From positions 11,888 to 62,075 of the forward strand of contig JAJZZC010000008.1 of assembly GCA_021797775.1 (NCBI GenBank): 50,188 bases of DNA, in the 5' to 3' direction. Source of the stretch: Bacillota bacterium. Lineage in GTDB: Bacteria > Bacillota > Sulfobacillia > RBS10-35 > JAJYVN01. Both the position numbers and the translations under genes were made by a program. Shown here in pieces: positions 24,804 to 35,540 of this stretch (its first letter is position 1; each line of letters starts with the position of its first letter). The notes under the pieces are model-generated. The model was not told the DNA's origin and did no database searches. It saw only the letters and a list, made by a program, of their open reading frames with translations.

Positions 24804-25150
24804 TGCAATACCTTCTTCTTCCACGCATACACCCAGCCCACCAGGAGCATGAGGATGAAGACCAGCATCTCGACAAAGGCGAAGACGCGATTGAGATGCA
24901 AATACTGTACAGCCCAGGGGTAAAGGAAGGCACTCTCGATATCGAAGACCAGGTAGATGAGCGCAAAGATGTAGTAGCTGATATGGAAGCGTACCCGGGC
25001 GTTACCGAAGGGCAACTCGCCGCTCTCGTACGCCCGCTGCTTGCCTGCCTCAGGCCAACTCCTGCGCAACAGTGCACCCATCGTCACGTTGATCGCCGGA
25101 AACGCGGCCGCCACGGCGACGAAGATCAGGATGTCGAGGTATTTTTCCAC
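24794..25150 (-). CDS. nuoA: NADH-quinone oxidoreductase subunit A
   Basis: A 118-residue, three-helix subunit, first gene of the operon. The conserved loop [20 protein letters not shown] and the Asp/Glu-bearing helix [14 protein letters not shown] are clear. The start is a GTG seven bases after GGGAGG; the longer upstream frame is not needed. About 47 bp separate it from the predicted transcription start. Confidence 0.95.
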   Translation of the reverse strand: MEKYLDILIFVAVAAAFPAINVTMGALLRRSWPEAGKQRAYESGELPFGNARVRFHISYYIFALIYLVFDIESAFLYPWAVQYLHLNRVFAFVEMLVFILMLLVGWVYAWKKKVLQWM

Positions 25151-25203
25151 GCCGTGTCCTCCCCAGGGCGGAGACCGGCGCAACCCGGCCCGACGCCCGC
25201 AGC

Positions 25204-25232
25204 ATTATAGTGCAGCGCGGAACAAGCGTCAA
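25204..25232 (-). promoter_or_regulatory. Sigma-A promoter of the nuo operon
   Basis: On the minus strand TTGACG, a 17-bp spacer and a perfect TATAAT are placed about 54 bp before the nuoA start. This is the best-matching promoter I see in the window and stands out in otherwise GC-rich DNA. Confidence 0.85.
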
Positions 25233-25746
25233 TTTTGGAAGTCTGTGATCCCAACCCGGTCGGTCGACGTTCGTGGGACCGAACGGCCGGGGTGAGCCTC
25301 CCCCTGTCCAGTATCCCCCGGCCGTGTCGGCGCCCTCGCGGACCCCGGCCATCCTTCCTACAAGGGATGGTCCTGTGGGCCCCGCGTGCGCGCGGGGCGG
25401 TAGGGGGCGCGGGTGGCGTGGGGCGGCGGGTCGGGAGCGCCCGGGGGCGGGCGGCCCCTTCCCGCCGCCCGGCGGCCAGCTTCTCCCCATCCGGTATCGA
25501 ACAGGACAGGGCACCCGGATACCGTGGCGACGCATGCCTGTACGGCCGCGCGAGGGACGCGTGGCCGGAGCGGAATGGGCTTTCTGCCCCTGCCGAATGG
25601 CGCGGGCCCGCCCCAGCCGGCGACGGGCCCGTCCAGCGCACCGGCGCCCTAGCGGGCAGAAGGGCGCGGGAGCCGTGGCCGGAATCTCCGCGGGGCAGGG
25701 CGGTGGCATGCCTGGACCCTCAAGGCCCGGGCCAGGGAGGAGCCCC
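25233..25746. other. Divergent intergenic gap upstream of the PAP2-like gene
   Basis: About 510 very GC-rich bases lie between the nuo promoter and the PAP2-like gene. The PAP2 frame stays open upstream for 470 bp but is low-complexity Arg/Gly/Pro and lacks domain similarity. No plus-strand promoter stands out. The ribosome site GGGAGGA sits at the right end. Confidence 0.45.
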
Positions 25747-26484
25747 GTGGACTGGCTGGCGTCCCAGGATCGTGTACTGTTCTTCGCTTTGAACGGACAT
25801 CCCGGCGGGGCGTTGCCACGCGCGCTGGCGGTGGCACTGCTCACCGGTTCGCGCGGCGGACTCTGCTGGTGGGTCGCTGCAGCCCTGCTCTCCCTTACCG
25901 GAGGGCGCCGGGGGCGCCGGGTGGCGGTGACGGCGGCGACCGCCCTCGCCCTGGCCGCGCTGGCGGCCTCGGGCTTGCGCGGGCTGGTGGAACGGGCCGT
26001 CCCCGCGGTGCAGTACGGGGACGTGTACACCCTCGCGGCCTTCGTCCCACCTTTTTCCTTTCCGGCCGCCCGGGTAGCCGAGGCCTTCGCCGCGGTTCCG
26101 TTCTTCGGTCGCGGCCGCGGTGCCCGAGCTACGCTGGTCTGGGCCGTCGCCGCGCTCGTCGCCGACGCTGGAATCTACGCGGGGGCGCACCTTCCCAGCG
26201 ATGCGCTCGGCGGAGCGGCGATCGGCCTACTCGCCGCCCGGGTGGCCATCTGGTTGCTGGGTAACCCTTTCCGGCGCCGACCGGGTCCGTTCCTCCCCCT
26301 CTCCCGGCCTGCGGTGGGGGGATCGGCACCGGGGCGGCCGGGCACGCCCGGGCGGAGGGGAAGCGGCCGGACCCCTCCCCGGGAGATCGCGGCGAGGCAC
26401 GGGCCGAGCGGGCGGCCCCTGCGCGCTACCGCCACAAGCACGGTGTCGCCCGCCGTCGGCTCGCGCGCTGGCGCATGGCACTGA
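25747..26484 (+). CDS. PAP2-fold membrane protein, probably catalytically inactive
   Basis: A 245-residue protein with about five or six hydrophobic segments and the topology of lipid-phosphate phosphatases (PAP2). Active family members carry K-x6-RP, PSGH and SR-x5-H-x3-D. Here the corresponding segments are LRGLVERAVP, FSFPAARVAEAF and AGIYAGAHLPSDALGG. The Arg-Pro pair, the Ser-Gly-His triplet and the Arg before the last His are lost; only the final HxxxD survives. The fold may be kept for lipid binding or a structural role. The C-terminal 70 residues are Pro/Gly/Arg-rich. The GTG start follows GGGAGGA. It converges on tagA. Confidence 0.68.
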   Translation: MDWLASQDRVLFFALNGHPGGALPRALAVALLTGSRGGLCWWVAAALLSLTGGRRGRRVAVTAATALALAALAASGLRGLVERAVPAVQYGDVYTLAAFVPPFSFPAARVAEAFAAVPFFGRGRGARATLVWAVAALVADAGIYAGAHLPSDALGGAAIGLLAARVAIWLLGNPFRRRPGPFLPLSRPAVGGSAPGRPGTPGRRGSGRTPPREIAARHGPSGRPLRATATSTVSPAVGSRAGAWH

Positions 26485-26512
26485 CGCGACGACGCCGACG
26501 ATCGGTCCGCGC

Positions 26513-27406
26513 TCAGGAGCCTTCCCCACCAGGTAAGCGGTGGCCCGCGGCGGAGTGGCCCGCGGCTAGCACGGCGAGGGCAAAACGGGGCAGGGCCAGT
26601 TGGCGCCGCCACCTCCTAGGGTCGCGTACGAGCCGCCACAACCACTCCAGGCCGAGGCGCCGCACCAGGGGTGGGGCGCGCCGCACCACGCCGGCGAGCA
26701 CATCGAGGCTGCCGCCCACCGCCATAGCCAGGCGGACCCCGCCGAACTCCGCGCGGTGGCGGTGGAGGAATCCGTGCTGGCGCGCTCCGCCCATCCCGGC
26801 GAAGAGCAGCAGGGCGCCGCTGGCGCGCACCGCCTCGACCACACCCGCATCCGCCGACGGGGGAAAGTACCCGTGCGCCGTGCCCGCCACGCGGAGGCCT
26901 GGATAGAGGCGCGCCGCGGCAACAGCCGCCCGTTCCGCCACGCCCTGCTCCGCCCCCAACAGGTATACGGGCCATCCCCGGACCGCTGCCACCTCCAGCA
27001 GCTGGTTCATGAAATCCACACCCGGGACCCGCGCGGGCAGCGGGCTACCGGCGTGCGCGGCAGCCCACACGATCCCCACCCCGTCGGGCAGGGCCAGGTC
27101 AGCGGCCGCGAGCACCGCCTGCGCCGCGCGGTCGCGGCGGGCCTCCATGACGGCCTCGGGGTTCGGCGTAAAGACCAGGGCGGCGCGCCCGGTGGGCGGG
27201 GCCTCGACCAGGGCCAGCGCGCGCGCCAGGGCCGTCGCTGGCGTGACGGCGTCCACGGGCACGCCAAACAGCCACAGGCGGGGGGGGACGGGGGCAGCCG
27301 CCGCGGCCGGCGTGGCGCAGGGGGCCTCGGCGCCGGGGGCAGGGGCTGGCCCCCCCCCGCTCTGCCCGTCGTCCGGCGTGCCTGGTGCGGCGGCGTCCAC
27401 GCGCAT
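26513..27406 (-). CDS. WecG/TagA/CpsF-family glycosyltransferase
   Basis: A 297-residue enzyme of glycosyltransferase family 26. It adds an N-acetylhexosamine (typically ManNAc, on undecaprenyl-PP-GlcNAc) in synthesis of teichoic-acid-like or other secondary wall polymers at the inner membrane face. Family blocks are FTPNPEAVMEA, LPDGVGIVWA with RVPGVDFM, VYLLGAEQGVAERAA, GTAHGYFPP, AGMGGARQHGFL, AMAVGGSLDVLAG, and the C-terminal RLGLEWLWRLVRDPRRWRRQ that binds membrane. The first 45 residues are a low-complexity Pro/Ala leader. Its partner in wall-polymer assembly, csaB, is 17 kb away. It follows prfB by 61 bp. Confidence 0.9.
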   Translation of the reverse strand: MRVDAAAPGTPDDGQSGGGPAPAPGAEAPCATPAAAAAPVPPRLWLFGVPVDAVTPATALARALALVEAPPTGRAALVFTPNPEAVMEARRDRAAQAVLAAADLALPDGVGIVWAAAHAGSPLPARVPGVDFMNQLLEVAAVRGWPVYLLGAEQGVAERAAVAAARLYPGLRVAGTAHGYFPPSADAGVVEAVRASGALLLFAGMGGARQHGFLHRHRAEFGGVRLAMAVGGSLDVLAGVVRRAPPLVRRLGLEWLWRLVRDPRRWRRQLALPRFALAVLAAGHSAAGHRLPGGEGS

Positions 27407-27467
27407 CCCCCAATCCCACGCCGGCCTCTCCGGCGCTACCCGTGTTCCGGCGCCCTGGGGCGCCGTC

Positions 27468-28590
27468 CTAGCCTGCCGCCAGGCTGCCGCTCCGCCTGGC
27501 CAGCAGGTAGGCGGCGATGAACGGGTCGAGCGCACCGTCCATGACGGCTTGGACGTTGCTGGCCTCAACGTCGGTCCGGTGATCCTTGACCATGGTGTAT
27601 GGCGCAAGGACGTAGGAACGAATCTGGCTGCCGAAGGCGATGTCTCCCTGGACGCCACGCAATGCGGCCAACTCCTTCTGCCGCTCGGCGGCCTGCAGCG
27701 CGAGCAGGCGCGCGCGGAGCACCTGCATGGCGATCTCCCGGTTGCTGTGTTGACTGCGCTCGTTCTGACAGGTCGCTATGATCCCGGTCGGCAGGTGTTT
27801 AATGCGCACGGCCGACTCCGTCTTGTTCACGTGCTGGCCGCCAGCGCCGCTGCTGCGGTATGTGTCGATCTCCAGGTCTTCCGGGCGGATCTCGACACCG
27901 GCACCGTCGGGCATGTCCGGCAGCACGTCCACGGAGGCGAAGGAGGTATGGCGCCGGCCGGAGGCATCGAAGGGCGACATGCGGACCAGCCGGTGGACTC
28001 CGTGCTCGGCGGTCAGCACGCCATACGCGTTCTGCCCCCGCACCGACAGCGTGGCGCTCTTGATGCCCGCCTCTTCGCCCTCCAGTAGGTCGAGTACCTC
28101 CACGGCGTAGCCGCGGGTCTCCGCCCAGCGCCGGTACATCCGGAGCAGCATCTGCGCCCAGTCCTGCGACTCGGTCCCTCCGGCACCGGGGTGGATGGCA
28201 ACGATCGCGTCGCCCCGGTCATACGGTCCATCGAGTAGCACGTCCATCTCCAGTGCCCGCGCGTCGGCTTCGCAGCGCGGCAGGAGGAGCGCCGCCTCCG
28301 CCACCAGGTCGGGGTCGTCCGGCGCCTCCTCGCCGAGGGCGGCTAGGGCCTCCAACTCACCCAACTGGCGCTCCAGGCCGGCCAGCCGCTCCAACGGGGC
28401 CTTCAGGGCTTGCAGCCGTGCCATCTTTGCCGCAGCCGCCGTGGGGTTGGACCAGAAGCCCGGATCCCCGACCTCCGCCTCCAGGCCGATCACCTCACGC
28501 CGGCAGGCCTCGGTGTCAAAGGGACCTCCGCATGTCGGCCAAGCGGGCTTGCAGAGCGCCCGCCTGCGACCGGATTGCATCCCATTCCAT
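27468..28590 (-). CDS. prfB: Peptide chain release factor 2, made by programmed +1 frameshift
   Basis: RF2 ends translation at UGA and UAA. A 24-codon first frame (ATG 28590, MEWDAIRSQAGALQARLADM...) ends at CTT TGA C (TGA at 28516-28518). Slipping +1 at CTT gives Leu-Asp and enters the main frame for 349 more residues, 373 in all, the normal RF2 length. An SD-like GGAGG three to four bases before CTT should stimulate the shift. The stop-codon-reading tripeptide SPF (RMSPFDASGRR) and the hydrolysis motif GAGGQHVNKTES are intact. The frameshift is the standard RF2 self-control loop, not a defect. Confidence 0.95.
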
Positions 28591-28805
28591 CTACGATCCG
28601 CCCCTCTCTCGCCCTTGAGGAGCACGCGCACAAGCACGAACCGGGCGGCACGATCTCCCCTCACATCCACCGAACCTGAGGATCGGCGCCGGAGGATCGC
28701 ACCGCCTTCTTTGCCGGCGCCGTGCGTAGCCCGACGTCCACTCGTCTGGTAGAGCAACCCGATAACGCCGGCGGCCCGTGGGCGGTGCCGCCGCTCCATG
28801 CGTCT

Positions 28806-31844
<3,039 letters not shown>

Positions 31845-31916
31845 GGCCATCACCCCCATGGGGTTCCAGGGCGCCCCGTCCCGCGGAGCCCACCGGCGGG
31901 GCGCCCGGTCATTTGC

Positions 31917-32704
31917 TCAGTCTAGCATGCGACGGCCGGCATCGGCGGGACCCCCGGCGACGGCTGGCCCCGCACGCACGCGGCGAACCCAGCCGTCGCC
32001 CGCCCCCCAACGGCGGTTGGTGGCGTGCAGGACGGCCCGGACGGACGACTCCCGGGGATCGCCCGCGACCGGGGCGATCCCCATCAACACGCGGCCGCGG
32101 GAGGCCAGCGCCGTGGCCACGGCTTCGTGGCCGCCCAGGCGCAGGTGGCGCAAGTCGAGCGGCCCCAGCGCGACGCCTTGAGGCAGCATGCCGCGCAGCG
32201 CATCCGCGGTGGCCTCCGCCGCCAGACGGCAGCCGTCGGCCGGCGCGGGGAGGGTGGCACGCCCCCCGTGGATGCCCCCGCCGAATGCCAGGCAGAGCAC
32301 GACTCAAAGCGCAGTTGACGGACCTGGCAGCGGGGTCCGGTCGCCGGCAGGTCCGCCAACGGGCGCACGGCGGTCACGACAAATGTGCGGCGCGGGACGT
32401 ACAGGCCCCACAGCGCGAACCAAGCGGTCTGGATGTCCTTGGCGACGGAAAGCCGCCGGGTGCCCTGGACGACGACGCGGACATGGTCCGGCAGAGCCCC
32501 GCCGCCCTGGCGCAGGATGTGGCAGGCGTACACGCCGCGCACGCACAGCGCCACCCTCTGCAGGTCCGTCGTGGGCCCGACGGGCTGCGTGCTGCGGGCC
32601 GCCCCCTCGCCGTCCGCCGGGGCGGGCGCGGATGGGCGCCAGCACGCGGCGGGAACCGCTGGTACCGGGTCCCCACGCCAGAGCCTCCGTCCGCCCGTCC
32701 CCAC
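31917..32704 (-). pseudogene. Conserved hypothetical gene broken by a one-base frameshift
   Basis: Two adjoining frames join into one plausible protein. The first (from about GTG 32704) contains LQRVALCVRGVYACHILRQ and LSVAKDIQTAWFALWGLYV, and ends in QVRQLRFE. The second (32300-31917) contains LCLAFGGGIHGGRATL, LRLGGHEAVATALASRGRVL and SSVRAVLHATNRRW. The codons read GAG TC|GTG at 32305-32298, so one base is missing. The joined product resembles a conserved Bacillota hypothetical protein with a KqvvRDIes-type and an avRAvLdAtNRR-type block; I cannot name a function. The N-terminal part before residue 40 is uncertain. Either a pseudogene or a sequencing error. It lies directly upstream of secA. 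Confidence 0.6.
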
Positions 32705-32756
32705 CGTGTTTGGCCCCTTCCGTCGTCCGTCTCGGCTGAGGCACCCGCGCGCCGTG

Positions 32757-33905
32757 CTAGCCGCAGGGGGGGCGGATGCGCCGCAGCGCGCGGTCGGCCA
32801 GTAGCCAGAGGCCCCCGTACACCAGGCTGTGCCCGCCCAGCAACAAGGGCAACGGGCTGGCAAATGCCTGTGCGGTGAAGGCGCGCAAACGCTCATCGCC
32901 GATCTGGGTGAAGGCGCCGATGTCGGACTGGAAGCGGTCGGCATCGCTCAGGGGTCGGCGCCAGTGTGCCATCAGCACACGCGAGTCGAACAGCACCCCG
33001 TCGCAGCACTCGGCCAGCAGCGCGAAGAAGGCCTCCGGTCCAAGCGCGTCAAGGCAGCGCCCCATAAACGAAACGACGAGGCCAGCGGACTCCCGTCCGA
33101 GGGCGCGCATGCCGCGTTCCTCGGAGAACACCCGCAACCGGCAGCGCAGGTGCATGTTCAGGTAGCTGGTGACGGGTGGGCCAACGCGGCCGAAGAGGGC
33201 CAGTTCGGAGCCGTCGGCGCCGAGCAGTTCGGATACGGCCGCCAGCCGCCGCCGCAGTCCCCCCATCCACGGAACCCCCGCGCAGGCGCGCCGGGTGAGG
33301 GGGCCGGCACCGGGCTCGTCTGCAAGCAGAGCCGCATCCGTAGGCGTGTCCACGTCGAAGTTGACGCGCGCGCTGTTCTCGACCAGGACGCGGCGAAAGC
33401 CGGCGCCCGTCAGGACGTGCCCCACCGCGTTGTCGCTCGCGGGCAGATCCAGCCGGCTGGCCACGGCGGCGGGTCGGAACGCCAGCACGTCGGGCGATTG
33501 GGGGTTGTTCTGGACAACCGTGGCCCCCGGCCCCGACACCAGGTGCAGGAAACGGCGGAAGTCCTCTGGACCATAGAGGGGCGCGGCTGCCCCGCCGAGC
33601 ACCAGCGCGAGATCGGCCCCATGACGGCGCACGAGTTCGCCCAGGGCCCGCCCGAAGTGGAAGGCGGCGCCTGCGGGGGAAGGCTCGACCTCCACGCCCG
33701 GCGGCACGCGGGCGGCGAGGGCGCCCCGATCCGTCACCAGCACCACACGGTCCAGGTCGCCCGCCGCGCGCAACGCTGCCAGCGCGCCGAGCGTGTCCAA
33801 TGCGATACCGTGGCGGACCTGGCGCAGGTCCTCCTCGACCGCAGTGCCTACGTGGCCGCCGCCTTCGAAGACGAAGGCAACGCGCACCGGATCCACCGTC
33901 CCCAC
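32757..33905 (-). CDS. Uncharacterised protein with MobA/CofC-like nucleotidyltransferase features
   Basis: This 382-residue soluble protein begins VRVAFVFEGGGHVGTAVEED. Its first half looks like an alpha/beta nucleotidyltransferase fold: LALVLGGAAAPLYGPEDFRR in the middle and FDVDTPTDAALL, resembling the D-x-D-TPxD element of MobA/CofC/GlmU-like enzymes. The canonical N-terminal GGxSxRMG signature is absent. The C-terminal half (SYLNMHLRCRLRVFSEERGM, LLAECCDGVLFDSRVLMAH, DRFQSDIGAF) matches no family I recognise. A sugar- or cofactor-related activation is possible but not demonstrated. It sits between hpf and the broken gene upstream of secA, on the same strand. Confidence 0.6.
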   Translation of the reverse strand: MGTVDPVRVAFVFEGGGHVGTAVEEDLRQVRHGIALDTLGALAALRAAGDLDRVVLVTDRGALAARVPPGVEVEPSPAGAAFHFGRALGELVRRHGADLALVLGGAAAPLYGPEDFRRFLHLVSGPGATVVQNNPQSPDVLAFRPAAVASRLDLPASDNAVGHVLTGAGFRRVLVENSARVNFDVDTPTDAALLADEPGAGPLTRRACAGVPWMGGLRRRLAAVSELLGADGSELALFGRVGPPVTSYLNMHLRCRLRVFSEERGMRALGRESAGLVVSFMGRCLDALGPEAFFALLAECCDGVLFDSRVLMAHWRRPLSDADRFQSDIGAFTQIGDERLRAFTAQAFASPLPLLLGGHSLVYGGLWLLADRALRRIRPPCG

Positions 33906-33972
33906 CGCCCGCCGCCACCTTGTCCGCCGACTTCGGCCGGCGTGGGGACGCCGTGCCGCGCGCGCCGTGCAT

Positions 33973-34524
33973 TCAGCGCTCCGTGATCAGGCCGAGGCCC
34001 CCGCTGCGGCGTCGGTAGAGCACCTGCACACCGCCGCCCGCGCCATCGCGGAACACGAAGAAGTCATGCCCGATCATCTCCATCTGCAGGACGGCCTCCT
34101 CCAGCGTCATGGGCTTGATCAGGAACGTCTTGCGACGCAGCACCTCGGAGACAGAATCGAGCTCGTCCGCCTCGGGGTCGGCCGGACCTTCCGGCACACG
34201 CCGCTGGGCGGCGTCGACGGCAGCCTCGTGGCGCGGTCGGCGGACCATGCGGGTCTTGTACTTGTGAATCTGCCGCTCCAGCTTCTCCAGGACCAGGTCG
34301 ACGGCCGCGTACATAGAGGAGTGCGCTTCCTCGGCCCGGAGCAGGCGACCTTCCAGCGGGATGGTCACCTCGACGATCTGGCGATCCCGTTGCACGGCCA
34401 GGACGACCTGCGCGACCATGTCCTCGTGGGGGAAGTACCGATCGAGCTTGGACAGCCGCCTCTCGGCGTAGGAGCGCAACGCGTCCGTCACATCCAGGCC
34501 CTTACCGTGAATCGACACCCGCAC
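33973..34524 (-). CDS. hpf: Long-form ribosome hibernation promoting factor
   Basis: The 183-residue long HPF binds the 30S decoding region and pairs ribosomes into inactive 100S dimers in stationary phase. The N-terminal S30AE domain (HGKGLDVTDALRSYAERRLS, KLDRYFPHED) and the C-terminal dimerisation domain (RRKTFLIKPMTLEEAVLQME, FFVFRDGAGG) are joined by a short linker, the usual Bacillota form. GTG 34524 matches the family N-terminus. GTG 34533 is in frame but only 2 bp from GGGAGG, so the longer form is less likely. Confidence 0.94.
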   Translation of the reverse strand: MRVSIHGKGLDVTDALRSYAERRLSKLDRYFPHEDMVAQVVLAVQRDRQIVEVTIPLEGRLLRAEEAHSSMYAAVDLVLEKLERQIHKYKTRMVRRPRHEAAVDAAQRRVPEGPADPEADELDSVSEVLRRKTFLIKPMTLEEAVLQMEMIGHDFFVFRDGAGGGVQVLYRRRSGGLGLITER

Positions 34525-35022
34525 CTCGATCACCGCCTCCCTGCATGTCGGGCCGGGACGGAAAGACCCGGGAGGCCGCCCCCTCCCGATCGGAGACCAC
34601 GCGGGCGACAGCAGGGCCGAAACACCCCGCGCATCCACCGCCGCAGGAACCTGTGGGCGGGCTCCAAAGCGCGGCATCCGCCCGGGGCTGTTCGACCCCC
34701 AAGCGGCCCGTGCTCGGCCGCCTCGGCGCGGGCCCCCCCGCACCCAGCAGACACGGCGCGCCGACCCGCATGCACAGGCCCCCCTGGCCGCCCGCCCGCG
34801 CCGATGCCTGGTATCGATCATGGCCGGCGACCTCCGGCAGCGGCCTCGGCTGTGCCGCCGGCCACTGGACGAATCGCCACCACCCGTCGGGCCCCCCCGT
34901 CCCGAGATGACGGCCAGGAACGTGCCGGAGCAGGACGCACTGCCCTCGGGGATGCAGCCCCGGCACGCCTCGGGTTAGGCCAGGGTGTGTCGCGGGGCCG
35001 TCACCCCAGCCTGGTCGCGGGA
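34525..35022. other. Intergenic gap upstream of hpf, nothing recognised
   Basis: About 500 bp lie between the MaoC-like gene and hpf. Long frames on the minus strand are rich in Arg, Gly and Pro and have no recognisable motif. It should hold the hpf promoter, but I cannot point to a convincing one. Confidence 0.45.
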
Positions 35023-35517
35023 TTAGTCCCCGCCGCCGCCCACGCCGGCCGAACCGGACCGCGGCGGCTCGCCGCGCCGCCGGAAGAGGAGGGCCACCGT
35101 CCCCTCCTGCACCGTGGCGCCGTCCTGCTTGCGTAGCACGACGTGCGCGCGTACGACACCAGCCCCGGGGCGCGAGCGGCTTGGGCGCAAGTCCATGGCC
35201 ACCCACTCCGCCCCCAATGTGTCGCCGAGGAACACTGGCGCGACGAAGCGCCAGTCCTCGATCCCCAGCAAGGCCAGCGCTGTACCCTCATACAGGCCCG
35301 CCTGCGCCAGCAACCCGTTGCAGATGCCGAGACAGAGCAACCCGTGCGCCACGCGCTGGCCGAAGGGCGTACGCTCCGCGGCGTAGGTCGCACTGGTGTG
35401 CAGCTCATTATGGTCTGCGGTCAGGCCGGCGAAGAGGGATACATCCGATTCCGTCACCGTGCGCGTCGGAGTGCGCAGCGTCTCGCCGAGGCGGAAGTCC
35501 TCCCAGAACAGGCCCAC
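35023..35517 (-). CDS. MaoC-like (R)-hydratase/dehydratase
   Basis: A 164-residue single hot-dog-fold protein of the MaoC group, which hydrates enoyl-CoA or dehydrates hydroxyacyl-ACP/CoA. The catalytic motif is present as ADHNELHTS (D-x-N-x-x-H) with FGQRVAHGLL after it. The C-terminus is a Gly-rich tail. It starts 23 bp after the uvrB stop and is probably co-transcribed with it. A second, distinct MaoC gene lies 4 kb away, so the two could form a heteromer; this is speculation. Confidence 0.85.
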   Translation of the reverse strand: MGLFWEDFRLGETLRTPTRTVTESDVSLFAGLTADHNELHTSATYAAERTPFGQRVAHGLLCLGICNGLLAQAGLYEGTALALLGIEDWRFVAPVFLGDTLGAEWVAMDLRPSRSRPGAGVVRAHVVLRKQDGATVQEGTVALLFRRRGEPPRSGSAGVGGGGD

Positions 35518-35540
35518 CCGCTCTCCACCCCCCGGCTGCG

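Noticed and set aside
26120-26536. Alternative small ORFs at the end of the PAP2-like gene
   Set aside because: They overlap the PAP2-like and tagA genes in other frames and have no ribosome site.
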